The notes under the pieces: generated by a model
Seen by the model: only the letters and a program-made list of their open reading frames with translations
What the model was told of the DNA's origin: nothing
Database searches by the model: none
Source of the DNA: a virus
Direction: 5' to 3' (one strand)
Virus record (IMG/VR): IMGVR_UViG_3300042301_001935
Coordinates: 1-39,280 of that record
Length of the DNA: 39,280 nucleotides
Program-made: the position numbers and the translations under genes
Shown: positions 26,017 through 33,169 of the stretch, one piece after another
How the letters are laid out: each line of letters opens with the position of its first letter
Position numbering within the stretch: the first letter of the stretch is position 1

Positions 26017-26540
26017 TATTTCTCGTAGTTTCTTTGGTTATTCAATGACGTGTATTCTTTCAAGAAGTTAGCCTTAACCATCTTCCAGTCTTTTCTTTCC
26101 GCTAACGGATGTTCTTTCTCGTGAGTCCAAGCAGTCATTTCAAAATCGTCAACTTGCTTTTCCGCTTCATCAACCTCTACCGCGTACTTAGATTCCTCAA
26201 TACCGTACTTCCCAAAGATAACGTCCATCATTACTTGCTCATAGCCCCAATACGCTTTAAATGCGTTTTTTATAGGCTTTGGCAAATTACACAAGTACGC
26301 CTCACTAGCTTTGTTCAACAAGCCGTGTATTCCCATCTCCGAGTTAAAGTCTTTACGTCTACGCAATACATCTAATACTTTTAGAGAGTGCGCGGCAACC
26401 GAAACGGGGACTGGATACTGACCGTTAAACAAGTTAATGCAAGATAGCGCGTGGGCTATATCCTCAATCCGAATGTGTCGAGGGTTCGGGTCGGTGACGT
26501 TAATCATTGCGCCCGTGTATGTTTTAATTACCGCTTCCAT
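26016..26540 (-). CDS. HD-family phosphohydrolase relative with degenerate active site
   Basis: 174 residues, ATG at 26540. It follows the phage HD-hydrolase pattern: TYTGAMINVTDPNP, IEDIAHALS.INLFNGQ, VSVAAHSLKV (H51), then GLLNKASEAYLCNLPKPIK. In active relatives the last block reads LLHDASEAYL; here the metal-binding His-Asp is replaced by Asn76-Lys77. The later acidic helix (YAVEVDEAEKQVDD) is kept. Active members remove phosphate from nucleotides, for example dNTPs. With the HD pair lost, this protein is probably not an active metal hydrolase, and may be regulatory or a decoy. It is co-transcribed with GroES-like and SSB genes. Confidence 0.75.
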   Translation of the reverse strand: MEAVIKTYTGAMINVTDPNPRHIRIEDIAHALSCINLFNGQYPVPVSVAAHSLKVLDVLRRRKDFNSEMGIHGLLNKASEAYLCNLPKPIKNAFKAYWGYEQVMMDVIFGKYGIEESKYAVEVDEAEKQVDDFEMTAWTHEKEHPLAERKDWKMVKANFLKEYTSLNNQRNYEK

Positions 26541-26875
26541 TAGAAATTAACTCCTATAACAACTCCTAGAATAACGCTAAGAACACAAAGAGTAGCTACC
26601 GCTAATGCGTTACTTTGTGGCTCTTCGGCATAAACATCTTCTTCTGAATTTAGCGCCATAGTCTCAATGGTATCTATTAGTTCTAATATCTCTTGCTCCT
26701 TACCAGCCAACTCAAAGTTCAAAGCTTTTATCTCCAAATCCTTTTGCTCGATTTCTTTACGGCTTTCAGTTACAGTATTAGCTATACGCGCGCTTGTTTC
26801 GGGAGACAAATCACGCCCGTTTGAACTTTTGAAGTAGCATCTTACCACTTTGTTTTCAAATATAATCTTTTCCAT
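26540..26875 (-). CDS. Coiled-coil protein with C-terminal membrane anchor
   Basis: 111 residues, ATG at 26875. Residues 30-70 are a strong coiled coil (SRKEIEQKDLEIKALNFELAGKEQEILELI). The last 24 residues (NALAVATLCVLSVILGVVIGV) form one hydrophobic helix at the very end, so it is tail-anchored in the inner membrane with the coiled coil in the cytoplasm. No signal peptide, which argues against a spanin. First gene after a near-perfect promoter. Function unknown. Confidence 0.7.
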   Translation of the reverse strand: MEKIIFENKVVRCYFKSSNGRDLSPETSARIANTVTESRKEIEQKDLEIKALNFELAGKEQEILELIDTIETMALNSEEDVYAEEPQSNALAVATLCVLSVILGVVIGVNF

Positions 26876-26891
26876 CTTGTTTTATTTTTGA

Positions 26892-26921
26892 CAAATCTAT
26901 ATTAGTTTTTTGTTTTAACAA
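26892..26921 (-). promoter_or_regulatory. Consensus promoter of the SSB/GroES/HD unit
   Basis: On the minus strand TTG (26921-26919), a spacer of exactly 19 nt, then TAGATTTG (26899-26892). Matches TTG-N19-TAnnTTTG. It lies just past the stop of the zinc-finger gene and leaves a leader of about 10-12 nt to the ATG at 26875. Confidence 0.8.
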
Positions 26922-26926
26922 CATTT

Positions 26927-27442
26927 TTAACATTCCTTGTGATAAAAATAGAGCGCGGTCATATATTCGGTTAGAATACCCTTTAAGTTCTTTTTTGTAG
27001 TGGTGGAAATGACCGTTAAATTAGGACAACTTATCTCCTTGTCATTCCTCTCTCCGTGAATACTATAATATTCATTTGCACTCATTTCACTTATGTTTGC
27101 CTCATAAAATATGCGCTCATCGTTTATCTCAAAATCTTCTATTCCAAACATTTCTTGTTTTATCTCATAATACAACCTAGCGCAAATAGTTCCCGTGAAC
27201 TCATTAAACTTATCGTCAAGCAAAGTCACTAGGTAATACTTATAAACCGATTTAACTGTCTTATTGAGTATAAAGTCGTACTGTTTTTGAGCATCTTGTT
27301 TACTTATCTTTATACTAATTCCTTTACACGATATACACTCGTGTTGCCTTTTACTTCGTCCGTCAGCGTACTTATATTTCGTTTTATAAAAACTCATTAA
27401 AGGTTTCTCTTTATTGCAACTTGTACATATTTTTGTTTCCAT
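26927..27442 (-). CDS. Zinc-ribbon protein, unknown role
   Basis: 171 residues, ATG at 27442 (TAATG overlap with the helicase stop). The N-terminus ICTSCNKEKPLMSFYK then HECISCKG is the treble-clef-like zinc knuckle often found in front of HNH endonucleases (C-x2-C ... C-x2-C, residues 6-39). No HNH catalytic His-Asn-His follows; the rest is helical and ends YMTALYFYHKEC. Likely nucleic-acid binding, not clearly a nuclease. Confidence 0.65.
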   Translation of the reverse strand: METKICTSCNKEKPLMSFYKTKYKYADGRSKRQHECISCKGISIKISKQDAQKQYDFILNKTVKSVYKYYLVTLLDDKFNEFTGTICARLYYEIKQEMFGIEDFEINDERIFYEANISEMSANEYYSIHGERNDKEISCPNLTVISTTTKKNLKGILTEYMTALYFYHKEC

Positions 27443-29382
27443 TAGAAAGGGGCTTCTTCGTTAGTGTTGGTTGTCTGATATTCGTCGTCGTCAGGGTAAA
27501 TGTTTAAAAAACTAGAGTTTTCCTTAATCTTGTACTTCTCTACGTCCAGCTCTACTTTTTGAGATTCCGCTTTGGGAATAGGGATTGAGGATTGAACTTG
27601 CTCAAACCTTCTCTTTACCTCCACATCAATAGGGTCGTAACCGTCAAACTCAAATCGTCTAGTGACTACATTGTATTGACAATTAAACGAACCCTTCATC
27701 CCCGTTATTTTCTGCTTCTTAATCTTCTTAAATGAGATTTCAGCCGTTGGGTCGTTGGGGTCTTCTTGGTGGTTAGGTCGATGGTAAACCACAATATTGT
27801 CAGCCTTGTTATTCCACATTGCACCGCCAGCTATATCAAACACATCGGGGGTAGAATAGTTTTTTTCTCCATCCTTTCTCAACGCTTTTGGGTGGGCTAC
27901 AATATCCATAAACACATTGTTTATTTGAGCAAACCTCAACATATCTGATAAGAAGGTTTCTAGGTACTTGTCGTCACGACCTCCCGATTTCGAGTAATCA
28001 TTCGCCATTTGGTTAAATGGGTCTATAACACAACCATCTATTTTCTCTTTAACAATCAGTTCTAGGAATTTCTCCTTTATGTAGTCGGGGGTTGGGCTTA
28101 TTGTTTGGGGGTCAATAAAAAAGAAGTGTTTTGATATAAAGTCATACGCCCACTCGAACTTAGCTTCACCCGCCCTTGTTTGATACTTTGGGTCTATCGA
28201 GCCGCCCAGCATCATTTCAGCTAACTCGATATAAAATTCTTCTGCGGGGTTATCTTCGGGGGCAAACACCGCCCACTTCTCTCCAAACTTAATTGCTCGA
28301 AGCAACATTAGGTATTTATTCCAAATACCCTTACCGTAGTTCCCTATACCCGTCAGCAAGGTCAACTCTCTACGTCTTCGCTTAAAGTGCTTGTCAAGTA
28401 TTGGAATATCCCACGCGAGTACATCTTCACGCCCGTTTCGGTAAATATCCAACGCCTTATCTTTTACGTCCTCACCATACATTACATCCTTCGCTTTTAC
28501 ACTTGGGTCATAAAAATCGTCGCTACGGGGTAAGTCAACCTCATTAGAACTTGTTTTATCCACTAAAACACCTTTCGATATAGTAGCGCTACCAAAATCA
28601 TTTTTAGGCGATTTATACGCGCTTAAAATCGCTTGACGGCACTCTGCTTCGCTAAAACTAGAATTACCTATTGCGTACATACCCGAAATCATACTCACCG
28701 CGTTTATTTCGGGAATACCGTACCTACAACAAGCACTTGCTAGTTTATAGACAAACGTGTTTCTCTCGCCAGTTCTGAACGCATCACCCTTATTACTTAG
28801 CCATACATTCAAAGTGTTGTAGATAGTTCCGTAGTCCGTTACCGTTTCCTCTACACGTACAATCTCTCTCTTTTTGTACTTGGTAAAAACTTTCGCCTTT
28901 TCATTTACCACGATTTCAGGGTCGTAACTCTCAAAGCATACACGAGATACATTGATGCCCGAATTATCTACGTCGGGGTGCAACTCTTTTAGACTTTCGA
29001 AGTGTTCGCGGTGCTTAGTTCCGTCAGCTATTTTAACCAACGCTTTCACGCCGTTGTTCCTCGGACTAGCCCAACAAGCATACACGTAGTCTAACTTCAT
29101 TAGTTCATCCTTCTTAGCTTGTACGTCTTCCAGCTCGTCAAAGTCTAAAACTAACAAACCACTATGCTTCGTCAATCCTACATCGGTTCTTTCGGTGAAC
29201 ATACCCGAAAAGCAAACACTAGGCAGGTTCTTCTTTAAGCCGTCTGCACGTTCCTTGTCAATAGCGGTTCTAATTTCCTCTATCTTACCTTGACTATTTC
29301 CTAGCTTAATTCGTTCTAACGCTTTATCTAGGGTTATGTAGTGGGGAGTCTTGTCAAAAAGATTCTTAAATATCGTTATCAT
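27442..29382 (-). CDS. Primase-helicase: VirE_N-like plus DnaB-type ATPase
   Basis: 646 residues, ATG at 29382 overlapping the initiator stop by 4 nt. Residues 1-170 resemble the VirE_N/BT4734 family: SVCFSGMFTERTD, then HSGLLVLDFDELED with two Asp, ASPRNNGVKALVKI, and NSGINVSRVCFESYDPE. I recall this family as related to archaeo-eukaryotic-type primases. Residues 190-280 are a helical linker. Residues about 310-580 are a RecA-fold helicase: Walker A GIGNYGKG, WAVFAPEDNP, Walker B DGCVIDPFNQ, and MDIVAHPKA. The C-terminus (DDDEYQTTNTNEEAPF) is an acidic tail with a final F, like SSB-type interaction tips. It should prime and unwind DNA at the phage fork. Fully intact. Confidence 0.82.
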   Translation of the reverse strand: MITIFKNLFDKTPHYITLDKALERIKLGNSQGKIEEIRTAIDKERADGLKKNLPSVCFSGMFTERTDVGLTKHSGLLVLDFDELEDVQAKKDELMKLDYVYACWASPRNNGVKALVKIADGTKHREHFESLKELHPDVDNSGINVSRVCFESYDPEIVVNEKAKVFTKYKKREIVRVEETVTDYGTIYNTLNVWLSNKGDAFRTGERNTFVYKLASACCRYGIPEINAVSMISGMYAIGNSSFSEAECRQAILSAYKSPKNDFGSATISKGVLVDKTSSNEVDLPRSDDFYDPSVKAKDVMYGEDVKDKALDIYRNGREDVLAWDIPILDKHFKRRRRELTLLTGIGNYGKGIWNKYLMLLRAIKFGEKWAVFAPEDNPAEEFYIELAEMMLGGSIDPKYQTRAGEAKFEWAYDFISKHFFFIDPQTISPTPDYIKEKFLELIVKEKIDGCVIDPFNQMANDYSKSGGRDDKYLETFLSDMLRFAQINNVFMDIVAHPKALRKDGEKNYSTPDVFDIAGGAMWNNKADNIVVYHRPNHQEDPNDPTAEISFKKIKKQKITGMKGSFNCQYNVVTRRFEFDGYDPIDVEVKRRFEQVQSSIPIPKAESQKVELDVEKYKIKENSSFLNIYPDDDEYQTTNTNEEAPF

Positions 29383-30302
29383 TCTTCAAATTTTATTTTA
29401 GTTCCGTTGTCTTGGTATTCAAAGTCACCGTTCTTTTGGCATACATACTTTTGCTTGTCTGCGGAATATACTTTCCAATACTTGCCGCTTGGGATGTGGA
29501 GGAATACGTTGGTCTTATCGGTAGAAACTGAATTCCCTAAACTTACAAAATCTCCGTATTCTTCTTCCCAGCAGCTTTGATTTATGTACGTACTAAAAAC
29601 TTTGTGAGACGGCAAAAACTCATTTCTAGCTAACTTACTATTTCTGTAATCTAAGTATTTAGTGTAGGCAGGAACCAACAAAGGGACAATCTCATCATAA
29701 TTCTTATATTTTTTCTTAAACGCATCCCATTCTTTATCCAAACCTCGCTTTCCGTCACCGACGAACATACGGCGAAATTTATCAAATTCTAACTTAAAAA
29801 AATCTTCCCTTTCTTTATTGTTTATCTTATTGTTTATCTCTTGTATATCTAGAGTACGATTTTCAGACGGTGTTTGTCTGATTTTCGTACTATCGACAGT
29901 CTGATTTTCAGACGGTGTAATCTTATTTTCAGACGGTGTACGATTTTCAGACTGTAACATTTCACTCATTTTAGCACTAATTAATTCGGTGTCGTTACTC
30001 TTTATCCAAATGGCAATTTCTTCTTGTGCGGTTTCAATGTTGTAAATAAATTGAGTACACTTCAAATTGCCTTGTTCGTTAGACATTATATACCCCTTTT
30101 GCTTTAGTGAGGAAATTGCTCTATAAATTGTGTCTCTGCTCAAATCTAGCCATTCAGCCATTTTTTCTTTAGACTTAACACACCAGTACCCATAGTTCGG
30201 ATTTTGACTCATTTGATAAATGTCACACAAGACCGCCATTTCATTTAGGCTAAGTCTTAATGCCTTTCGGATAATGTGCGTATCGCAACTAATCATTCTC
30301 AT
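29379..30302 (-). CDS. Replication initiator (winged helix, lambda O-like layout)
   Basis: 307 residues, ATG at 30302. Residues 15-80 form a winged helix-turn-helix (SLNEMAVLCDIY; KMAEWLDLSRDTIYRAISSL; KGYIM). Residues 120-165 are a low-complexity linker with TPSEN repeated three times and a fourth SEN, encoded by the iteron-like DNA repeats. The C-terminal part (KEWDAFKKKYKNYDEIVPLLVPAYTKYL) is helical, like the DnaD-like or helicase-loading domains of phage replication proteins. The next gene is the helicase, so initiator and helicase are coupled. An N-terminal DNA-binding domain, a linker that carries the origin repeats and a helicase-contact domain mirror lambda gene O. Identity as an initiator is inference from this architecture. 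Confidence 0.7.
   Translation of the reverse strand: MRMISCDTHIIRKALRLSLNEMAVLCDIYQMSQNPNYGYWCVKSKEKMAEWLDLSRDTIYRAISSLKQKGYIMSNEQGNLKCTQFIYNIETAQEEIAIWIKSNDTELISAKMSEMLQSENRTPSENKITPSENQTVDSTKIRQTPSENRTLDIQEINNKINNKEREDFFKLEFDKFRRMFVGDGKRGLDKEWDAFKKKYKNYDEIVPLLVPAYTKYLDYRNSKLARNEFLPSHKVFSTYINQSCWEEEYGDFVSLGNSVSTDKTNVFLHIPSGKYWKVYSADKQKYVCQKNGDFEYQDNGTKIKFEE
29859..29957. repeat. Five iteron-like repeats, candidate replication origin
   Basis: Core ATTTTCAGACGGTGT at 29859, 29904 and 29925 (exact), a variant ATTTTCAGACTGTAA at 29943 and a shorter copy ATTTTCGTAC at 29881. Start-to-start spacing is 22, 23, 21 and 18 bp, about two helical turns, so the sites face one side of the helix. One copy extends to the inverted repeat GTCTGA-TTT-TCAGAC (29899-29913). 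The repeats lie inside the initiator gene. Confidence 0.65.
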
Positions 30303-30309
30303 TTGTTAT

Positions 30310-30350
30310 AAAATAAAAAACCCCCTTTGTTGTAGAGCAAACAAAAGGGG
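30310..30350 (-). terminator. Intrinsic terminator just before the initiator gene
   Basis: CCCCTTTTGTT and AACAAAGGGGG pair (30350-30321, minus) around a loop TGCTCTACA; TTTTTTATTTT follows. The T-run ends only about 8 nt before the ATG at 30302, so it stops transcription between the promoter at 30439 and the gene unless it is overcome. Confidence 0.85.
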
Positions 30351-30433
30351 CTTGGGTTTGTGTAGAGGGTGTTTTACCACCTTACTCGCTACCCTGTTTT
30401 ACGGCTCTACTCATAAAACAATTTAGCTATATG
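30310..30433 (-). ncRNA. Structured leader / small RNA upstream of the initiator
   Basis: About 124 nt between a -7 box and a terminator, with no coding frame. GTAGAG (30410-30405) can pair with CTCTAC (30367-30362) to close a domain, or as GTAGAGC (30410-30404) with GCTCTAC in the terminator loop (30338-30332), a 7-bp loop pairing. Inside, GGGT/ACCC and GGTG-GTAAAA-CACC can form. It is either an attenuation leader controlling initiator expression or a free small RNA; the two readings are not exclusive. I do not recognise a known riboswitch. Confidence 0.6.
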
Positions 30434-30438
30434 TAAGG

Positions 30439-30446
30439 CAAATATA
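30439..30446 (-). promoter_or_regulatory. -7 box of the initiator leader RNA
   Basis: TATATTTG at 30446-30439 (minus); TTG lies 15 nt upstream rather than 19. Start of transcription expected near 30433. Confidence 0.6.
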
Positions 30447-30453
30447 CAAAAAA

Positions 30454-30729
30454 TCAAATTACAACCGCTTCCTCCTTAAAAAATAAATACTCATCTCGAT
30501 TGAGAAAGCGCATAAGCAAGGAAACGTAAAAGGCATCGCATATATCATTTAACTTTACTTTCCTACTCCATTTGTATTCATCACCAGTATGCGTTACGGT
30601 TAAAATATGCTTACCCCTACAATGCTCCTCCCATAATCTGTTGTCAGAATGGTATAAAGAACACTCGTCTTCCGCTTGGATTAGATAATACTCATCTTCC
30701 CATTCCTTGTTTCGAATTACGTACTTCAT
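30454..30729 (-). CDS. Small acidic protein, unknown
   Basis: 91 residues, ATG at 30729 (TAATG overlap with the gene before). Mixed fold with MKYVIRNKEWEDEYYLIQAEDE, a GKHILTVTHTGDEYKW strand pair and a C-terminal helix (FYVSLLMRFLN). Last gene of the accessory operon; the promoter for the initiator leader lies within about 10 nt of its stop. Not recognised. Confidence 0.65.
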   Translation of the reverse strand: MKYVIRNKEWEDEYYLIQAEDECSLYHSDNRLWEEHCRGKHILTVTHTGDEYKWSRKVKLNDICDAFYVSLLMRFLNRDEYLFFKEEAVVI

Positions 30730-30884
30730 TAGTTCTCTAGTTTTTTAGACCACTTCTCTTGAAACTCGTAGATTTCGTCGTCAATTTGATTAGCCACGGG
30801 GACGTTGGCAAACGCACCGCTAAGGGCAAAGGACTTCCAGCTATTTAAGTTTTGGAGGTGTTTGTAGTAGTTGTCTTTGTTCAT
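30729..30884 (-). CDS. 51-aa helical protein, unknown
   Basis: ATG at 30884 (MNKDNYYKHLQNLNSWKSF), preceded by an A-rich stretch as at other starts here. An upstream in-frame GTG at 30944 would add 20 residues but is a weaker choice. Polar, helical, ending EFQEKWSKKLEN. Coupled to the next gene by one base. Confidence 0.55.
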   Translation of the reverse strand: MNKDNYYKHLQNLNSWKSFALSGAFANVPVANQIDDEIYEFQEKWSKKLEN

Positions 30885-31122
30885 AATATTTTGTTTTAAC
30901 AATTCTTTGAGCGTCGGGGCAAGGTTGGGTACTTGCACGAACACTTTGAAATTTACCTACGCACTGTGAGGTAGTGTTCTTCGTCATTCGCATTTCCTTT
31001 TCAAAATGCACTTATCCAAGGTTGCCGTGCGTGTCAATAAGCGTCTAGTTCCGCCACCCGATTTTCTCAAAGAACTTCGCAAATATATCTACAATGTTCG
31101 GCTAAATAAAAGCCAACAAGTG
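30885..31122. other. 238-nt gap, mostly non-coding
   Basis: It holds a minus-strand -7 box TATATTTG (31087-31080) and an inverted repeat GAACACT/AGTGTTC (near 30939-30980), so it may be a leader of the 30884 gene. A 50-codon minus frame (ATG 30993, stop 30841, MRMTKNTTSQCVGKF) overlaps the next gene by 44 nt; I consider it unproven. Confidence 0.4.
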
Positions 31123-31410
31123 TTAAACTTCTTGACGTATTGTTTTATGGTACTTGCCGTCCTTGTTAATTGTGGTTCTTATTGTGGGTAACTCCGATAA
31201 ATCGTAGCAAATATTCAATTCTACCACTTCTCCCCATTCTTCCACCTTTTTATTCCTTACTACGCGCGTTTCCAGTAGGTATTTTTCGCCTATTTTATAT
31301 TTAGAGTTCTCTAGTATGAACTTTCGCTCTAAAGCTATCATTGCGGCTCTAATTTCGTGGTGCTTTTTAATAGAACGGGTGTGTAAGTCTCGCAGTTCTT
31401 GTGACGTCAT
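31123..31410 (-). CDS. 95-aa basic protein, unknown
   Basis: ATG at 31410, overlapping the ribbon-helix-helix stop by 4 nt. N-terminal helix rich in Arg, Lys and His (QELRDLHTRSIKKHHEIRAAM), then a strand-rich half (GEKYLLETRVVRNKKVEEWGEVV). Possibly nucleic-acid binding by charge; no motif recognised. Confidence 0.6.
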   Translation of the reverse strand: MTSQELRDLHTRSIKKHHEIRAAMIALERKFILENSKYKIGEKYLLETRVVRNKKVEEWGEVVELNICYDLSELPTIRTTINKDGKYHKTIRQEV

Positions 31411-31592
31411 TTGATATTATCTAAATAGTTCTCAATGCACTTTTCTATTACACCCGAAAAACTCATATCGGTCTGCACCGCCTTTCTTTTCACTTGGTCT
31501 AACGTTTCTTGACGTACCATAAATCTATAAGATACACGACCTACGCGGGTGCGGTAAGGATTAGTCTTAGCGGAATTGCGCTTTGGGTTCAT
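31407..31592 (-). CDS. Ribbon-helix-helix DNA-binding protein
   Basis: 61 residues from ATG at 31592 (MNPKRNSAKTNPYRTRVG); ATGA overlap with the gene before. A basic N-terminus, a single strand VSYRFMVRQE, then two helices (TLDQVKRKAVQ; SFSGVIEKCIENYLDN): the Arc/CopG-type fold that binds DNA as a dimer with the strand in the major groove. Likely a small phage repressor or autoregulator of this operon; the inverted repeats at 34864 and 30939 are possible targets. Confidence 0.7.
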   Translation of the reverse strand: MNPKRNSAKTNPYRTRVGRVSYRFMVRQETLDQVKRKAVQTDMSFSGVIEKCIENYLDNIK

Positions 31593-31783
31593 TGTTCGTG
31601 TTTTTCTAGGTTTATTAGTTTCTTTGTGTAGACCGCAGAGTCTAATAACTCCTCGTATAGATGTTGCAACCACTCTAACCGAGTAAGGTCTGTTCTATCA
31701 ACTGTGCATCCGTATTCTTTTAAGCCTTTACCTTCGCGTCTTTCGAGGTCAGCGCATATTTCTTTTACTATTTCTGATTTCAT
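31589..31783 (-). CDS. Conserved phage protein, WLQH/EELLDxAVY family
   Basis: 64 residues from ATG at 31783 (MKSEIVKEICADLERR). The motif series GLKEYGCTV, RLEWLQHLYEELLDSAVYTKKL matches a small helical phage family whose usual form is ...KGIxxYGxxV...LxWLQHxxEExLDxAxYLxR. It resembles MazG-like nucleotide hydrolase helices with an E-E-x-x-D arrangement, but activity has not been shown to my knowledge. The upstream TTG at 31810 is rejected because the preceding 51-aa gene ends here with an ATGA overlap. Confidence 0.65.
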   Translation of the reverse strand: MKSEIVKEICADLERREGKGLKEYGCTVDRTDLTRLEWLQHLYEELLDSAVYTKKLINLEKHEQ

Positions 31784-31935
31784 TGCGCTTTGATTACTAT
31801 ATAAGGACAAGCGTTTGGAATAGCGGCAATTAAATTCCCGTTTTTATAAAAGAAAACTTTTATATCGTCAACATTAATGCTATCCGCTTCAAACACAATC
31901 TCGTGCGTGTGGTAATATACTTTGTACGTTTTCAT
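31780..31935 (-). CDS. 51-aa small protein, unknown
   Basis: ATG at 31935 (MKTYKVYYHTHEIVFEADS), stop overlapping the next ATG. Alternating strands (KVYYHTHEIVFEA, IKVFFYKNG, YIVIKAQ) suggest a small beta-rich fold. The 14-nt gap after the glycosyltransferase-like gene and the ATGA overlap with the next gene support it as real despite its length. Confidence 0.65.
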   Translation of the reverse strand: MKTYKVYYHTHEIVFEADSINVDDIKVFFYKNGNLIAAIPNACPYIVIKAQ

Positions 31936-31949
31936 TGTTTAATTTTTGG

Positions 31950-32642
31950 CTAATATACTAGACTCTCTATGTAGTCCAACTCTTCTTTAGAAATTTTAAC
32001 AGTTTGATGGACTTTTAATATTTTTTCTAAACTGTTCAAATCACCTTCGCCCTTAAACATCACCACACTTCCCTTCAACGGGTAAACAAACGGTCTAAAA
32101 AACAATTCAGCGCCCGTCTCACAACCCTTCATTTGATAAGGTCTAAAACCACACTTAACCATAGAAAAATGAGTGAAGCTATTTACTCCAGCTAACAATT
32201 TCAACTCTATCTTGTACCTTAATTTAATCGAATAAGCCTTCATGTCTTCTTTGACTAAATACAACGGGTTATCCATACCTACTCCCGCCATTCCTACCTT
32301 CTTATCCAGCTTTTCTAATTCTTGGAAATACTCTTTACTAGCCAAGTCATTTGCTCCTACTAAGCAATACCAATTACTTAACGGCAAGGTCTTTAGACTA
32401 TCGTTAAACTTTTCTCTTAAAATATCACTCCCCGAACTACTAGTACATAACTCTCCTTGCGGTACTTCTACATATTTAACTAAGTCAGATAGAAACGGCT
32501 CGGCAAATTTCCTAGACAACTCTCCCTCGCTTCCGCAGATATTTACGGGATAACCTAGCTTTGAATAGTGTTTTATTGCGTACTCGTAGGGCTTGTTTTG
32601 GAGTTTTCCTTTAAGGTGGATGGGTATAGCTATGCTAATCAT
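31950..32642 (-). CDS. Glycosyltransferase-like protein (GT-A type?)
   Basis: 230 residues, ATG at 32642 with a 4-nt overlap to the LpxA-like gene. The opening MISIAIPIHLKGK then YPVNICGSEGELS is the first Rossmann-like strand pair of GT-A transferases, and NWYCLVGANDLASKEYF lies where the metal-binding acidic motif is expected (here N-D rather than D-x-D). The C-terminal half is helical with GFRPYQMKGCETGAE. Coupled to an acyltransferase, it may modify a host-surface glycan or lipid. No signal peptide or membrane segment. The sugar and acceptor cannot be told. Confidence in the family is moderate. Confidence 0.5.
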   Translation of the reverse strand: MISIAIPIHLKGKLQNKPYEYAIKHYSKLGYPVNICGSEGELSRKFAEPFLSDLVKYVEVPQGELCTSSSGSDILREKFNDSLKTLPLSNWYCLVGANDLASKEYFQELEKLDKKVGMAGVGMDNPLYLVKEDMKAYSIKLRYKIELKLLAGVNSFTHFSMVKCGFRPYQMKGCETGAELFFRPFVYPLKGSVVMFKGEGDLNSLEKILKVHQTVKISKEELDYIESLVY

Positions 32643-33169
32643 ATTAGTCCTAATTTCTTTTGTAATCTCCAGTTATCCCCAATGGACTTGTGGGGTACAC
32701 CGACGTAAATAGTGAAGGGTTGTCCTTCGCCTTTGAAAAAACAATTAGCCCCTATCATTGTGCCTTCTTTTACGATAGACCATTGGTGGACGGTAGCATT
32801 AAGTCCGACGGTGGAGTGACTTCCGATATGTGAATAGCCGCCTATCTTAGCGCCGCAACTTAAAGTTACGTTGTGTTGTAATACTCCGTTATGCCCTAGA
32901 TGCGCGGATTTCATAAGCGTACAATCCCTCCCAATTATAGTGTATTCTCCCTCTTCGGTAGCGGCGTCTACGGTATTGTGACCAAACAATATACTTCCGT
33001 CGCCGATAATTACCTTTCCGTGTGGTTCACTTGGATGGCGATTTGGATATTCGGGAGCTGAACCTATTATACAATAAGCACCGATGTAAACCCCTTCACC
33101 TAGAACGACGTTGGGGTAGATAATTGCGGTGGGGTGAATAAAGGTTATCTTTTGTATTGATTCTCCCAT
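32639..33169 (-). CDS. LpxA-like acyltransferase (left-handed beta-helix)
   Basis: 176 residues from ATG at 33169 (MGESIQKITFIHPTAI). Hexapeptide repeats run through the whole chain (VVLGEG, VYIGAY, VIIGDG, TIIGRD, AKIGGY, SHIGSH, TMIGAN), giving the left-handed beta-helix. The LpxA signature is present: IHPTAI at the start, MKSAHLGHN with His90 and His93 (the latter aligned to catalytic His125 of E. coli LpxA), AVHQ-like TVHQW, and a C-terminal NWRLQKKLG that matches LpxA's 'glkRrG' end. It lacks the helical C-terminal domain of the 262-residue host enzyme. LpxA moves an acyl chain from ACP to UDP-GlcNAc, the first step of lipid A; here a related acyl transfer, maybe to a nucleotide sugar used by the next gene, is inferred. 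Upstream ATGs in frame (33217) overlap another gene and are less likely. Confidence 0.8.
   Translation of the reverse strand: MGESIQKITFIHPTAIIYPNVVLGEGVYIGAYCIIGSAPEYPNRHPSEPHGKVIIGDGSILFGHNTVDAATEEGEYTIIGRDCTLMKSAHLGHNGVLQHNVTLSCGAKIGGYSHIGSHSTVGLNATVHQWSIVKEGTMIGANCFFKGEGQPFTIYVGVPHKSIGDNWRLQKKLGLI

Noticed and set aside
26016-26540. DatZ-type dATP hydrolase of a 2-aminoadenine (Z) genome
   Set aside because: The catalytic HD pair is absent and no PurZ-like gene is seen in the window.
26927-27442. HNH homing endonuclease
   Set aside because: Only the zinc knuckle is present; the His-Asn-His catalytic residues are missing.
30841-30993. 50-codon frame MRMTKNTTSQCVGKF...
   Set aside because: Overlaps the better-supported 30729-30884 gene by 44 nt and shows no recognisable fold; left as a possibility in the gap entry.
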